Assembly: GCF_019084075.1 (NCBI RefSeq)
Contig: NZ_JAHREN010000003.1
Coordinates: 1 to 64,000, forward strand
Length of the DNA: 64,000 nucleotides
Source of the DNA: Siccirubricoccus sp. G192
GTDB taxonomy: Bacteria > Pseudomonadota > Alphaproteobacteria > Acetobacterales > Acetobacteraceae
Direction: 5' to 3'
Shown here: one piece after another, positions 36,983 through 46,423 of the stretch
How positions within the stretch are numbered: position 1 is the first letter of the stretch
Layout: the number at the start of each line of letters is the position of its first letter
The notes under the pieces: model-generated
What the model was told of the DNA's origin: nothing
What the model saw: only the letters and a program-made list of their open reading frames with translations
The model's database searches: none
Position numbers and translations under genes: made by a program

Positions 36983-37015
36983 CTATCTGGCAGCTACCAG
37001 GGAGCTACCAGATAG
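36983..37015. promoter_or_regulatory. inverted and direct repeat downstream of parA operon, candidate centromere
   Basis: CTATCTGG (36983-36990) and CCAGATAG (37008-37015) form a perfect inverted repeat; between and overlapping them AGCTACCA occurs twice (36992-36999, 37003-37010). A related AGCTA...TAGCT palindrome (35842-35856) lies upstream of parA. Repeats on both sides of a parAB operon that share the AGCTA core suggest binding sites of the small partner. This is inference from symmetry. Confidence 0.45.
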
Positions 37016-37156
37016 GCGTTCACCCAAGTAAATCAAACTGTTGGGCAAGGAAGTTGAGAACTCCAAGGGCTATCCAACCACCGCCAGCGTCACGAAGCCG
37101 GTAAGAACGCGGCTCGGCACAACTCAATGCCCGATTCGCTCACAATTGGCCTAGGT

Positions 37157-37345
37157 TTATCCTGTGGGGTTTGGTGACGCGAATGCTGGAACCCACACCT
37201 CACCACGGTTTTCCCGTGGGGTGAACCGACGCAGGTGTGGGGTTAGGTGCCGCGAATCCGGCTTATCCCGTGGGATGAACCGACGACTCAACTAGTAAAG
37301 AACAACTATCTTTCTACTAGCTCCGTCGGTTAACCCCACACTTGA
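37157..37345. other. iteron-like repeats, probable replication origin
   Basis: The 414 bp between the partition genes and the initiator has no gene but carries repeats with the core TGTGGGGT or CGTGGGGT: GTGGGG at 37164, 37216 and 37237, GTGGGA at 37270, and one inverted copy CCCCAC at 37334-37339. The copies at 37163 and 37236 extend to TGTGGGGTTTGGTGACGCGAAT-like sequence, those at 37209 and 37263 to GTGAACCGACG-like sequence. An AT-rich patch (37286-37320, with ACTAGT and TACTAG) follows. This arrangement next to a RepA gene is typical of theta-replicating plasmid origins. Confidence 0.65.
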
Positions 37346-37385
37346 CGACGCTGATTACAGACCGCCATTCTCGCTAAGAACGCTG

Positions 37386-38324
37386 GTGGTGAATGCTGTG
37401 GGGGACATACACCGTCTGGTCGTCCAGCACGGACGCGAGAGAGCTCGGGAGATGGTCCCGACGAAGCAACGCCATCTTGTTGATGTCGCGGCAGAGGTCT
37501 TGGCTGACGAGGCCCAGAACCTAGGCATTACCTACAGCGGCTTCTGCCTGACCGGTTTTCCACACAAACGCCTCCCTGATGGCGAGGTTTGGGAGAAACG
37601 GGGCCACAACGTCACCCTGCTCGTCGAGCCGGGACGCTTGAAGACTGGCCCAGGACCAACTGTCCTGTTCGGCGTTCCCTACGGCGCCCGGGCCCGCATG
37701 ATCCTAATCTACCTCCAAACACAAGCGGTTCGGACAGGGAGCCGAGAGGTTCACCTTGGGCGGTCCATGCGCAACTGGATGGGCCGGATGGGGATGGCGG
37801 TCGGCGGCGAAACCGCCCGAGCATTGCGCGACCAAGCCCGACGGATCTCGGCCTGCAGCATTAAGTTTTTCTGGACTGTCACCGACGAGGCTGGCCGCGC
37901 AAGCGATGGCTTCGAGCGTGGAGCTATCGTCCGCAATGGACTCTTCTTCCGTGATGACGGTGAACAGGGGAACCTCTTTGAGGACATCGTCACCCTCGAT
38001 GAGACCTTCTACAAGGCACTGAGTGATCACCCGGTACCACTGCTCGAGAGCGCGATTCGGCAACTGAAGGAGCGCTCAATGGCGCTCGACATTTACATTT
38101 GGCTTGCCTACCGACTCCACGCCCTCGCGCAGCCGGCGCCGATCAGCTGGACCTCACTGCATACGCAGTTCGGCACCGGCTTTAAACTTGTCCGCCAATT
38201 CAAGCCGCATTTCCTGGACGCCCTTGCAGCCGCGACAGCCGCCTACCCAGACGCAAGGGTAAATGTGACCGAGACAAGCGTGACGCTCCATCCATCGCGG
38301 CCCCCAGTGGCTCGTATCGGCTAG
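37386..38324 (+). CDS. repA: RepA-type plasmid replication initiator
   Basis: 312 residues from GTG at 37386. The segment MILIYLQTQAVRTGSREVHL, followed by RSMRNWMGRMGMAVGGETAR, and later SMALDIYIWLAYRLHALAQP match the RepA_C/plasmid replication initiator family of broad-host alphaproteobacterial plasmids. The protein would bind the iterons just upstream and open the origin. Together with parA and its partner it shows that this window lies on a self-replicating element. A hairpin with imperfect 10-bp arms follows the stop. Confidence 0.85.
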   Translation: MVNAVGDIHRLVVQHGRERAREMVPTKQRHLVDVAAEVLADEAQNLGITYSGFCLTGFPHKRLPDGEVWEKRGHNVTLLVEPGRLKTGPGPTVLFGVPYGARARMILIYLQTQAVRTGSREVHLGRSMRNWMGRMGMAVGGETARALRDQARRISACSIKFFWTVTDEAGRASDGFERGAIVRNGLFFRDDGEQGNLFEDIVTLDETFYKALSDHPVPLLESAIRQLKERSMALDIYIWLAYRLHALAQPAPISWTSLHTQFGTGFKLVRQFKPHFLDALAAATAAYPDARVNVTETSVTLHPSRPPVARIG

Positions 38325-38330
38325 AGCGTC

Positions 38331-38366
38331 GGTAGACCCCACACCCTTTTCTCTCGGGGATCTACC
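38331..38366. terminator. stem-loop just after repA
   Basis: GGTAGACCCC (38331-38340) pairs with GGGGATCTACC (38356-38366), with one bulged A. It lies seven bases after the repA stop. There is no run of T after the stem, so intrinsic termination is uncertain; it could instead be a copy-control or binding site, since CCCCAC follows the left arm as in the iterons. Confidence 0.4.
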
Positions 38367-38511
38367 AGCAATATCAAGCTCCTGCATTGCCGCCACGAAT
38401 GGCTTCGTGGACAGATTTGTCCTCACGGCCAACCACACTGGAGACAGCGACAACATAGCGGCGGTCGCCGGAAATCTGCTTGCTACCGTGGCATCCACTG
38501 CCACGTCTGGA

Positions 38512-39210
38512 TTAGAGCAGCTTGGTTCCCACCTGCCGGGACGAGCTGCTTGGCGCCTTGGGACGCGGTAGCGCCGGGCGCAGGGCAGGGGAGAACGATG
38601 TGTTCTGTGCCGGGCCTTCGTAGCCGTCATCGACAATGAGGCGTAACTGCACCGCACCACCCTGGGCTCCGGCCACCTCGGCCGGCAGCAGGGTCAGCGG
38701 CACCGGCCAGAAACACTCGACCCGGTCCTCGCCACGCAGCGCCAGGAACACTACCCGCTCCACCTGGCCACCCTCGCCGGTCTCGACCGCAAAGCGGAAG
38801 ACCAGCCCCTCGGCCGCCTCGGTGCCCAGCGCCAGCGAGAGCTGCTGCGCCTCGCCCTCCTGCCGGCGCAGTGTGCGCTCGGTCGGCTCGTCGGCGGCGC
38901 CGCGGTAGAAGCGGACCGGCACGCCCTGGCCATTCGAGCCGATGACGAAGACGAAATGGGCGCTGTCGTCCAGCACCTCGAGCCAGGGATAGTCGCCGGA
39001 CGCGGCGGCCCGCTTCAGGCGATGGCGGCCAAAGGCGAAGGCGCGGCAGCCGACCGACCAGGGATCGTCGCCGAGCTCGTAGCTGGCCATGGCCAGGGCA
39101 TCACGGCGGGCATTGGCCAGCAGCCTGGCGCAGAGCCGCAGGCGATCCTCGCTCAGCGCTGGGTGGAAGTCCCAGGGGAGACAAGGTGGCGCAGGGGAGG
39201 GCGGCTCCAT
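38512..39210 (-). CDS. conserved-type protein of unknown function
   Basis: 232 residues. It contains MASYELGDDPWSVGCRAFAF, YPWLEVLDDSAHFVFVIGSN and VPVRFYRGAADEPTERTLRR, giving an alpha/beta protein without visible catalytic motif, signal peptide or membrane segment. Strand-rich C-terminal part (QLRLIVDDGYEGPAQNTSFS) ends in a Ser/Pro-rich tail. I do not recognise the family. It is transcribed towards repA and has no coupled neighbour. Confidence 0.6.
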   Translation of the reverse strand: MEPPSPAPPCLPWDFHPALSEDRLRLCARLLANARRDALAMASYELGDDPWSVGCRAFAFGRHRLKRAAASGDYPWLEVLDDSAHFVFVIGSNGQGVPVRFYRGAADEPTERTLRRQEGEAQQLSLALGTEAAEGLVFRFAVETGEGGQVERVVFLALRGEDRVECFWPVPLTLLPAEVAGAQGGAVQLRLIVDDGYEGPAQNTSFSPALRPALPRPKAPSSSSRQVGTKLL

Positions 39211-39299
39211 ATCGGAACCATATCACGACAAGACTCGGTAAACGGAAATGGGGCGATGCAAGCCTCCCCTAAGTTCGCTCGGGATTGTGGATGCCACCT

Positions 39300-40055
39300 C
39301 TAGGGGAGCCCCCTCAATTCGTCTGCCAAGTTCGCAAAGTCAGGAAAGATCTCCCCCCTCGTGATGCTGCAAGCTTGAATCTCCAGCGCCATGCGCTGGA
39401 CGCACTTGGCTGGGATACAAAATTTGAATAAGTACTTCTCATGACCAAGTCGAGTATTGAGAGGCTTACGGTCTGAGTGCACAGTAAATGCGCCCTGCTG
39501 TACCACCATCCGCGCATCATGCTCAACAGACATTACCGCGAGTACCTTGCCGTTCTCCTTTCTGGTTCGGAAGGCCGGCTCGATCATCTTCTCGCTGATG
39601 TAGCCATCTATAGGTGGTGTCACTCCTTCGAAGCCCTCTGATTCATTGAGCGTATGAGGTGCAAGCATCCAGATGACGGCATCTGCTGGGGCGTAGTTCT
39701 TGTCAGAATACTTTGAGACAGCGAAGTACGCGGCGATAAGTGGCGAACGTGACCAGTCAAGCAGCCGAGTAGGGAGGCCATAGTGCTGCATCAAGCTGAG
39801 CCACGCTGGGAAATCGTCGCGTTCAGGTACAGCTGAGCGTCGGAGTGCTGCGCGAGTGCGAAACCTATTCGTGAAGTTACGCTCATGATCACTATTGTAA
39901 TCTCGCCAGATAAACGGCTGGATGTCCCAGTCCACTGACCTATGACCTCGGAACCAGCGAACCACGCCATCAGACTGCAACATTTTACAAACTTGGTCGA
40001 TGAGTTCGCCAGTGCTGTGAATCAGCACTGTATTGTCCTTTGCAGAAGCTGCCAT
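39300..40055 (-). CDS. FRG-domain protein
   Basis: 251 residues from the ATG at 40055 (the open frame extends further upstream without protein-like sequence). The segment GVVRWFRGHRSVDWDIQPFI holds the FRG motif that names the family; then FPAWLSLMQHYGLPTRLLDW and SPLIAAYFAVSK, both typical of FRG proteins. The biochemical role is not settled; FRG domains occur in phage-defence and mobile-element contexts, and a nuclease or transferase role has been suggested. It stands alone on the lower strand, beside a MITE. Defence is inference from the company it keeps. Confidence 0.75.
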   Translation of the reverse strand: MAASAKDNTVLIHSTGELIDQVCKMLQSDGVVRWFRGHRSVDWDIQPFIWRDYNSDHERNFTNRFRTRAALRRSAVPERDDFPAWLSLMQHYGLPTRLLDWSRSPLIAAYFAVSKYSDKNYAPADAVIWMLAPHTLNESEGFEGVTPPIDGYISEKMIEPAFRTRKENGKVLAVMSVEHDARMVVQQGAFTVHSDRKPLNTRLGHEKYLFKFCIPAKCVQRMALEIQACSITRGEIFPDFANLADELRGLP

Positions 40056-40309
40056 GGGTTTTCTACCCCCACTGCTATCCCTCAGGCCAGTTCCGCGGTC
40101 GGGTCCGGCCGAACCCCATAGGACCGCAGCTAAGCCGCGCTCGGCTAGACCTTTTTGGCGAGAGCAATCGGCTGCTGCGGCCGGACCATAGTGGGCCGTG
40201 TGAGATAAATGCTGTGCCCGTAGCGTGGCCGTGCGCAACGGCAAAATCTACTGCTGGGGAGGGGAAGATTTCCAGAGAGGCGTTTTCATAACTAACCTAC
40301 GTTGAGTTA

Positions 40310-40515
40310 GAGTCTGTACGCGAAATAACCGGGCTTTTTGTGTTGACTTCGATACGGGAGGCGGCGTCGGCCCAGTCCTCCCATGTCGGGCCTATGTCTT
40401 GCGCGGGCATTTCCAGCGTCGCTGACCTGCCGCACATATTTTGGAACGCAATGATTAAGCGGCGACCGATCGCTAAATCCCTGACGCACAAAGAGGTTTA
40501 TTTGCGTACAGCCTC
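40310..40515. mobile_element. 206-bp MITE-like element related to the IS5-type insertion at 30530
   Basis: The left end GAGTCTGTACGCGAAATAA and the reverse complement of the right end, GAGGCTGTACGCAAATAAA, are terminal inverted repeats nearly equal to those of the IS at 30530-31531. TTA flanks both sides (40307-40309, 40516-40518), a three-base TNA-type duplication as for that IS. The inner left part also matches: CCATGTCGGGCCTATGTCT here against CCATATCGGGCCGATGTCT near the transposase start there. No coding capacity remains. It is an internally deleted derivative that a related IS could mobilise. Confidence 0.8.
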
Positions 40516-41051
40516 TTAGCATGAACAGCAGATCTGCGCTGCAGGATCCTACACTGCGGTCGCAGGCGGGCCGTCTACATACTTATAATTGCAGTCTGGC
40601 TCGCTCGGGATGTGGAAACCGCTTCTTACGCAGTAGCTGGCGTCATACTGACGGGAAGAGGCGGAGGCCGCGACGCCGGGCGCTTGTTCCGGCCCTGCCT
40701 CACCCGCGGTAAGCGGGGGATCGCGGTGGAAGGCAAAAGGGCAGACCCGGACAAGCGTCCGAGTTTCGGTCGCCATTGGGTGACGAGCTGCTCACGCGCC
40801 AACTCGACATTGCCAACGTCTGCGTCCTTGGGATCCGCCTCCTCGCCGCGCTCCTGAGCGCCGCTACGGCCCGAGGGCGCGAGCGGATATGCACATCAAC
40901 CCTTTGGTCGAACCGGCCTAGTCGATGGCTGAGCCAGATGGACCGCGTTGCCGATCTGCGAGCTAGGCCAGAAATCAATCTCCGAGAACCATGGCTAGGA
41001 GGTTGCGGATATGAGTTGATCGGTGCGTAACAGACCGGGCGGGGCTGATGC
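40516..41051. other. gene-free stretch before the injection-system operon
   Basis: About 530 bp between the MITE-like element and the first eCIS gene. Several short open frames exist, the longest plausible one at 40776-41030 (84 codons), but none has a ribosome-binding site or recognisable protein pattern. The operon promoter should lie at its right end; I see no clear -35/-10 pair, no riboswitch and no strong hairpin. Confidence 0.4.
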
Positions 41052-43611
41052 ATGCCGCCGAGCGAGACATTCATTCTTGTTGTGCATGCGCGGAGCGCCC
41101 GACTTGACGGTGAGGCGCTCGTCAAGGCGATCCGTAGCCGGGCGCGCGATTTGCACCTGACGGTGCAAGCCCCGTACGATCCCGAAGCGATTCGTAAGGC
41201 GCTGACCGAGACAGGGGCCCCGCGCGCATTCCTGCTCATCGCGGGCCCGGCTGATATCGACGCGCAAATCCGCGCTCTGGCAGAAGCGCACCCCGGTGTG
41301 TGCCTTGTCGCGGTTGAACCGCGGGCGGACAGGATCCGCCTGGAAGTGCCGCAGCTCGGGCTCGATGGCCTTGTCTCCCTACTGCGCAGCATGCCGGCCA
41401 CTTCTCTCGGCGGTAAAGGGATGGCCGAGCGGATCGCGCATGTCGCGATCGCCCTCGCCGAGGGAAACCAGGAGAATCAGGCCGACACGCGCGACGGCAT
41501 CATTACCGACTGGCTTGATGCCACGCTCCGTCTGCACATTGCGCGTTCGCGCGTGGCGGATGACGAGAAGCTGCCGGGCCTGACACTATCTGCTGCCACG
41601 GCAGACCGCCTTCTGGCACAGCGGCGTGGGCGCAGCGCGGAGATTGCACCGGACTTGCTGCTCGACATGCATGCCCAGGCGGAAGCGAGACTCACCAAGA
41701 GCCTGGACGCGGAGGAGGAGGAGGTCACCCGCCTGACCCGACTTGCGCGCCGGATAAGGCTGGATTCGATCGAGGTGAAAGCGCTGCTGCTCTGCCTGGC
41801 TCCGGAACTTGATCCCACCTACCAGCGCGTCTATGGCCTGCTGAACGATGATCTCAGCCGGCGTAGTGCAACACTCGGTCTCGTCGCGTCCGTGCTCGGC
41901 GAGCCGGCCACCATGCGGCACAGGCTCGCGACGCTTGGCGGCCTCGCGCGCTGGCGGCTAGTCGAGCCGCACCACGATGCGGCGCTTGCGGCAGACCACA
42001 CGCTGCGCGTGGATGCCGCCATTGCTGCCTGGCTGATCGAGGATCGTCCGCTCGCGGCCGCCGATCCGCGGTTCTCCGGCTGGCTGCATGCCGGAAGCTG
42101 GGGTGGTTCCGAATTGGTGGATGGCTGGCCGGAGACGGAGCGCTTGGCAGGACTGCTGGGCGACGCGGCGCCGGGCTTCATCGTGCTGGGCGGCAGCACC
42201 CCTGCAGCAGATGAATGGTGCGCCATTGCCGAAGCCGCGGCGCAGCGTCAAGACCGCGAGCTGCTGCGCGTCGTGCCGCCTTCATCGACGCCATCCGGTT
42301 CGGCGGACCCCAGCGAAGCGGCGGCGCGCATTGCACGCGCCGCGCGGCTGCTCGATCTCGTACCGGCGATCGTGCCGGACGGCCATGGAGCGGACCCCGG
42401 CACAGCGATCGCTCTGCTGGAGGGCCTAGCGAGGCAACCCGGCTTTGCCGAGAGCGGGCCCGTGCTGCTCCTGGCGGACCCCGGTCCCTTCGCCGCGGCC
42501 CTGGCGCCCGGACGCTACATCGTCCTGGCGCGCGCGCCGACCGCCATGCCGGCGCGCGTAGACATGCTGCGGAACGCCGCGTCACGGCACGGGGTAGGGC
42601 TCGCTAAGGCGGGGGCTGAGAGACTCGCTGCGGTGTTCCCGCTGGCTTCCGCTGCGATCAGCAATGCTGCGGAGCTGGCAACGGCGTTGGCTGCCGCCGA
42701 GGACGCCAATACGCGAGCAGAGGAGCCGCATCTCGCGCGCGCGCTGCGCAGTATCGCTATGCCGCGGCTGCCACAGTTCGCACGCCCTATCGAGCCCGCC
42801 TTCAGCCTCAAGCAGATCAAGCTGCCCGAGGAGCAGTCGGCGCAGCTGCGGGAGATCGTGGAGCAGTGCCGGCATGCTGGCACGGTGCTGGACCGCTGGG
42901 GCTTCGGTGCGCAGCTCCCCTACGGCCGCGGCGTCGCCGCGCTGTTCTCCGGTCCCAGCGGCACTGGCAAAACGATGGCGGCGCAGGCCATCGCGCGGGC
43001 GCTCGGGACCGAGCTGTTCCAAGTGGACCTCGCCCGGGTGGTCAGCAAGTATATCGGCGAAACCGAGAAGAACCTGGACGTAGTCTTCGACGAGGCAGAG
43101 CGTGCCGGCGTCGTGCTGCTCTGCGACGAGGCTGATGCGCTGTTTGGTAAGCGAGGTGAGGTCAGGGACGCGCACGACCGTTACGCGAATCTGGAGACAG
43201 CCTACCTTCTGCAGCGCCTCGAGGCCTTCGCGGGCCTTGCCGTGCTCACCTCCAACCTCCGACAGAATATCGATTCCGCCTTCCTCCGGCGGTTGCGCTT
43301 CGTCGTGGAGTTCCCGCGCCCGGACGCGGCGGCGCGCGAGTACATCTGGCACCAATGCCTGCACGGTGCGCCGCGGTCGGATGACGTCAACGAGCTTGCG
43401 ATCCGGGTGCTGGCGCGCCGGCTCGAGCTCACAGGGGGGGAACATCCGACAGATCACGCTGCGGGCAGCCTTCGCCGCCGCGGCCGAAGGCAAGGGCGAC
43501 AAGGCTGCGATCACGCTGGACCATCTCGTCGAGGCGGCGCGAGCGGAACTCGTGAAACTCGGCATGCCGGGCGTTGAAACGGCGCTCGCCGCCTTGTCGC
43601 GTGCGGCGTGA
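41052..43611 (+). CDS. eCIS AAA+ ATPase (Afp15-like), one frameshift near the end
   Basis: About 853 residues when corrected. A long N-terminal region of unknown fold precedes a C-terminal AAA+ module: Walker A SGPSGTGKTMAAQAIARALG (about residues 633-652), Walker B GVVLLCDEADALFGKRG (about 686-702), and the arginine-finger region FLRRLRFVVEFPRPD. This is the ATPase conserved in Afp, PVC and related extracellular contractile injection systems, where it is needed for particle assembly. A G7 run at 43434-43440 shifts the frame; with six Gs the protein continues as NIRQITLRAAFAAAAEGKGD and ends at 43611, eight bases before the next gene. It heads the operon, whereas in Afp the ATPase gene is near the end. 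Confidence 0.85.
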
Positions 43612-43619
43612 GGCGACGA

Positions 43620-44191
43620 TGAGTGATCGTGCCATCGAGCAGGTATTGGAAGCGCTCAGGGCCCGCCTGCAGGCCGCCCTCGGCCGCTCCCGGGCGACTG
43701 CCACGGTGCATGTCGGGCCACCGGACGACAGCGAAGCGCAGTCCAGCGATCTCAGCATCCTCCTCGTGCGCGCGGCCGCCACGCCCACGCTGCGCAATGA
43801 CAAACGGCACCTTCCGCCCACGCAGGAGGGCCAGCCGCCGCGCGTGCTGCCGGGTGCGGTGCCGCTCGACCTCACGGTGCTGCTGACCACGGCGAGCAAG
43901 GAGACGGGCGGTGAGCGGGATGCACTCGGCCGGCTCGGGCGGGTGATCCAGACGCTCGCACTTACGCCGATGATCGGTCCGCCGGAGGTGCCGGACCAAG
44001 AGGCCCGCATCACCCTCGAGCCCGCAACGACGGAGGAACTTACCCGGATCTGGGCGATGTTCCCCCAATCCTCCTATCGCCCCTCCCTGATTTACCTCGT
44101 CACCCCGGTCTGGATCGATCCGCCCGACCAATCAGAGCCGCCGATGCCGGTGCTCAGCGACAGGCGGCTTGTCGGGCAGTTCGCGTCATGA
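43620..44191 (+). CDS. DUF4255 tail-terminator protein (Afp16-like)
   Basis: 190 residues. The middle carries LPGAVPLDLTVLLTTASKET and LGRLGRVIQTLALTPMIGPP, then ATTEELTRIWAMFPQSSYRP and LIYLVTPVWIDPP, the pattern of DUF4255 proteins. Members cap the end of the sheath-tube in contractile injection systems and set its final length. It begins eight bases after the ATPase stop and overlaps the next gene by four bases. The pair ATPase plus DUF4255 is a hallmark of eCIS loci. Confidence 0.85.
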
Positions 44192-44898
44192 GCGGCGCGT
44201 GGGAAGGGGCGCGGCGCACGGTCCACTTCGACGCGGCTGCGGAGCGGCGCGTGCTGTTCGCTGTGGAACTGCTGGATCCGCTCACCGGAGGCACTATCAG
44301 CGCCGGTGTGCGGGTTTCCGTGCGCGGGCTGGCGGACAAGCCGCTGCACAATCTCAGCGGGCGCTTCGTCTTCCTGGAGGAGCCGGGGGCGGTGCCGGGC
44401 AAGGTGCGGGTCGAGATCCTCGGTGCTCCTTTCGAGCCGCCCGAGGAGGTGGATGCACCCACCCCGCCGCTGGCCGATGATCCGCCGGACGTTGTCGCCA
44501 GGAAGCGGCTGCTGCGCATCCTGCTGCACCCCTCCCCTGCATACGTGTTCCCGCCCGACGCAACGGTGCTCCGCGGCTGGGTGACGGACGGTGAGGCGCG
44601 GCTGCCGCGGGTGCTGGTGAGGGCGAGCTTCACCGACCGTGTGGCCGGCCACCTCGCGGCTAGTCCGGCAATGACGAATGCGCAAGGCGACTTCGCCCTG
44701 CCGCTACGGCTCTCCCTGCGCGAGCGCAGCCGGGGCGATCGCGTGGAGTTGCAGCTCAGCTTCACGCGCGGCACCGGTACCGACGCAAGGAGCCGCATGT
44801 CTGGCGCGCTGACCGTCTCCGAGACCGGAGATGTCTCCACCGGCAATCCTCCAAAGCCCGTCGAAGGCTTCGACTGGCGCCAGCTAGATGCGGCCTGA
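44188..44898 (+). CDS. eCIS accessory protein with beta-sandwich-like regions
   Basis: 236 residues, overlapping the DUF4255 stop by ATGA. Two strand-rich parts are visible: LFAVELLDPLTGGTISAGVR with PLHNLSGRFVFLEEPG, and FPPDATVLRGWVTDGEARLP with MTNAQGDFALPLRLSLRER. They resemble carboxypeptidase-regulatory-like or transthyretin-like domains that occur in accessory proteins of eCIS loci. No signal peptide, no catalytic motif. Its role, perhaps a surface or cap component, is unknown. Confidence 0.6.
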   Translation: MSGAWEGARRTVHFDAAAERRVLFAVELLDPLTGGTISAGVRVSVRGLADKPLHNLSGRFVFLEEPGAVPGKVRVEILGAPFEPPEEVDAPTPPLADDPPDVVARKRLLRILLHPSPAYVFPPDATVLRGWVTDGEARLPRVLVRASFTDRVAGHLAASPAMTNAQGDFALPLRLSLRERSRGDRVELQLSFTRGTGTDARSRMSGALTVSETGDVSTGNPPKPVEGFDWRQLDAA

Positions 44899-44921
44899 TC
44901 CGAAGGAGGGATTCCGCCCAC

Positions 44922-46409
44922 ATGTCAACGACCACATCGCCAAAAACTCACCCGGCGCCCGAGGCCTCCCCGCCCAAAACCTTGGAGGAGGCGGCCAGGC
45001 AGCTTGCTCTGTCCGCCGCCAAGGGCAAGTTCCTCGATACGGTCAAGGGCGAGAGCCAGCAGGCGATCGCCGGCTTCGCCGTGCAGCAGAAGAGCTATGA
45101 GCTCAAACATGAAACTCTGCGCACTAGGTGGGAGCAGAACGAGCGCGCCGTGAAGGATCTGCGCGGAAAGCTGATCCACCAGTTTGGTGATTGGAAGGAA
45201 TTGCTTTGCAAAACAGTGTGCCAGACGAAGGACGAGATTGAGGCCGCCGAGATCGCGCTCGGTAAGAAGTCGGAAGCGGTGGAACTTCCTCTGCAACGTC
45301 AGATCCAAGAAGCCGACGGGGAGCGGCAGGCGGCAAAGGAAAGATTCACATCCTGGTCAAAGGCCGCCGACACGCTCGAAAAGGCCCTCACGGAGACGGC
45401 GGCTGAGATCCAGCAGGTCGTGCAGCTGCTTGGCAAGCCGGAGAAGGTCTTCGCGCTCTACCGCTTCTGGGTGCGGCTGCAGCCCGCGCACTACGCCGTC
45501 GCCGCCTCGAAAGAGTGGGCGCTGTTCCAGAACGGGGAAGTTTCCACGGGCAAGGCGCCTTGGGAGGCAATCTGCGCTAACTGCCGCGAGGAAGGAGGTT
45601 CCGGCACCGGGCAGGACCGCGGCAACATGCCGGCCGAAAAGGCGAATAGCGGTGCCGGCGTGTCCAGCCGCAACAAGGATACCGCAGCGACGCCCGCCTT
45701 CCACAACTTCGGCGACCTCCACGTCGAGGCGAAAGACCCATGCGCCGGGGGGCGGCGCATTTGGGTGAAGATTGAGGATAGCACGACGAAGGTTCCCGAC
45801 CCGGCGAGTCCCGGGACCTCCATCCCGGTCGGCGTGCGGGTGAAGGTGGCTTACTGGAGCGAGGAGCCCCAGAACGGTGTGTTCGATCCCTTTGCCGAAC
45901 CGTGCCGCGAACCACGCCCGACTCAGAAACCCGAGGATTTCGACAATGTAGTGATCGCGGATGAGACATCGCCCGATCACTTCGCGAAGCGTGTCAACGA
46001 GAACTCGGCCCTGGTCAAGCTTTCCATCCTGGACGGTGCGAACTCACCTCCTCAGGTGGTACGGGAGGAGAGATGGCTGGACCAGGGCGGCAACGCCAAT
46101 GGCGGCGCGACGCCGGCACGCGCTGCGCACCTAATACCCAAGGACCAGCTCGACGCGACCCTCATGCAGGCGCTCGAGACCTACCGCGAGGCAGGTCTAA
46201 AGCATGCAGAGAAGCTCGCACAATTCGAGATCGCCAAGGCCGATTTTGCTGTTGCAAAGAAGAAGCTAGATGACCTTCGAAAGGGTGAGGAGGAGGACGC
46301 AAAGACACGCCTGCAGAATTCGCCGCGGCCAGCCGACACCAAGACCGGTGCGGAGACGGACAGTCAGAACACGTCGGCGTCGAGCAAAGCCAGGCAGGTG
46401 ACCGCGTGA
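44922..46409 (+). CDS. chimeric protein: coiled coil with an inserted tail-sheath domain
   Basis: 495 residues, preceded by a strong ribosome-binding site (AAGGAGGG, 44902-44909). Residues about 20-235 form long charged helices (for example ETLRTRWEQNERAVKDLRGK and EADGERQAAKERFTSWSKAA). Residues about 263-388 are a close copy of residues 97-222 of the sheath protein encoded just downstream, including IWVKIEDSTTKVPDPASPGT. Residues about 405-465 are again helical (LKHAEKLAQFEIAKADFAVA), with a disordered tail. It could bind the sheath or act in tail assembly through this copied domain. I know of no standard Afp counterpart. Both protein and DNA similarity point to a recent duplication. Confidence 0.75.
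   Translation: MSTTTSPKTHPAPEASPPKTLEEAARQLALSAAKGKFLDTVKGESQQAIAGFAVQQKSYELKHETLRTRWEQNERAVKDLRGKLIHQFGDWKELLCKTVCQTKDEIEAAEIALGKKSEAVELPLQRQIQEADGERQAAKERFTSWSKAADTLEKALTETAAEIQQVVQLLGKPEKVFALYRFWVRLQPAHYAVAASKEWALFQNGEVSTGKAPWEAICANCREEGGSGTGQDRGNMPAEKANSGAGVSSRNKDTAATPAFHNFGDLHVEAKDPCAGGRRIWVKIEDSTTKVPDPASPGTSIPVGVRVKVAYWSEEPQNGVFDPFAEPCREPRPTQKPEDFDNVVIADETSPDHFAKRVNENSALVKLSILDGANSPPQVVREERWLDQGGNANGGATPARAAHLIPKDQLDATLMQALETYREAGLKHAEKLAQFEIAKADFAVAKKKLDDLRKGEEEDAKTRLQNSPRPADTKTGAETDSQNTSASSKARQVTA
45708..46085 (+). repeat. 378-bp duplicated sheath segment, copy 1 (in the chimeric gene)
   Basis: This stretch aligns without gaps to 46712-47089 in the sheath gene, starting TTCGGCGACCTCCA in both. 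Long exact matches such as AGCACGACGAAGGTTCCCGA are shared, and most differences are single bases. Both copies are in frame. Direct copies about 1 kb apart could recombine and delete the region between them. Confidence 0.9.
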
Positions 46410-46423
46410 CGAGGAGCTGAGCG

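Noticed and set aside
38154..38660. 168-codon open frame on the lower strand across the end of repA
   Set aside because: It overlaps two better-supported genes and shows no protein-like pattern.
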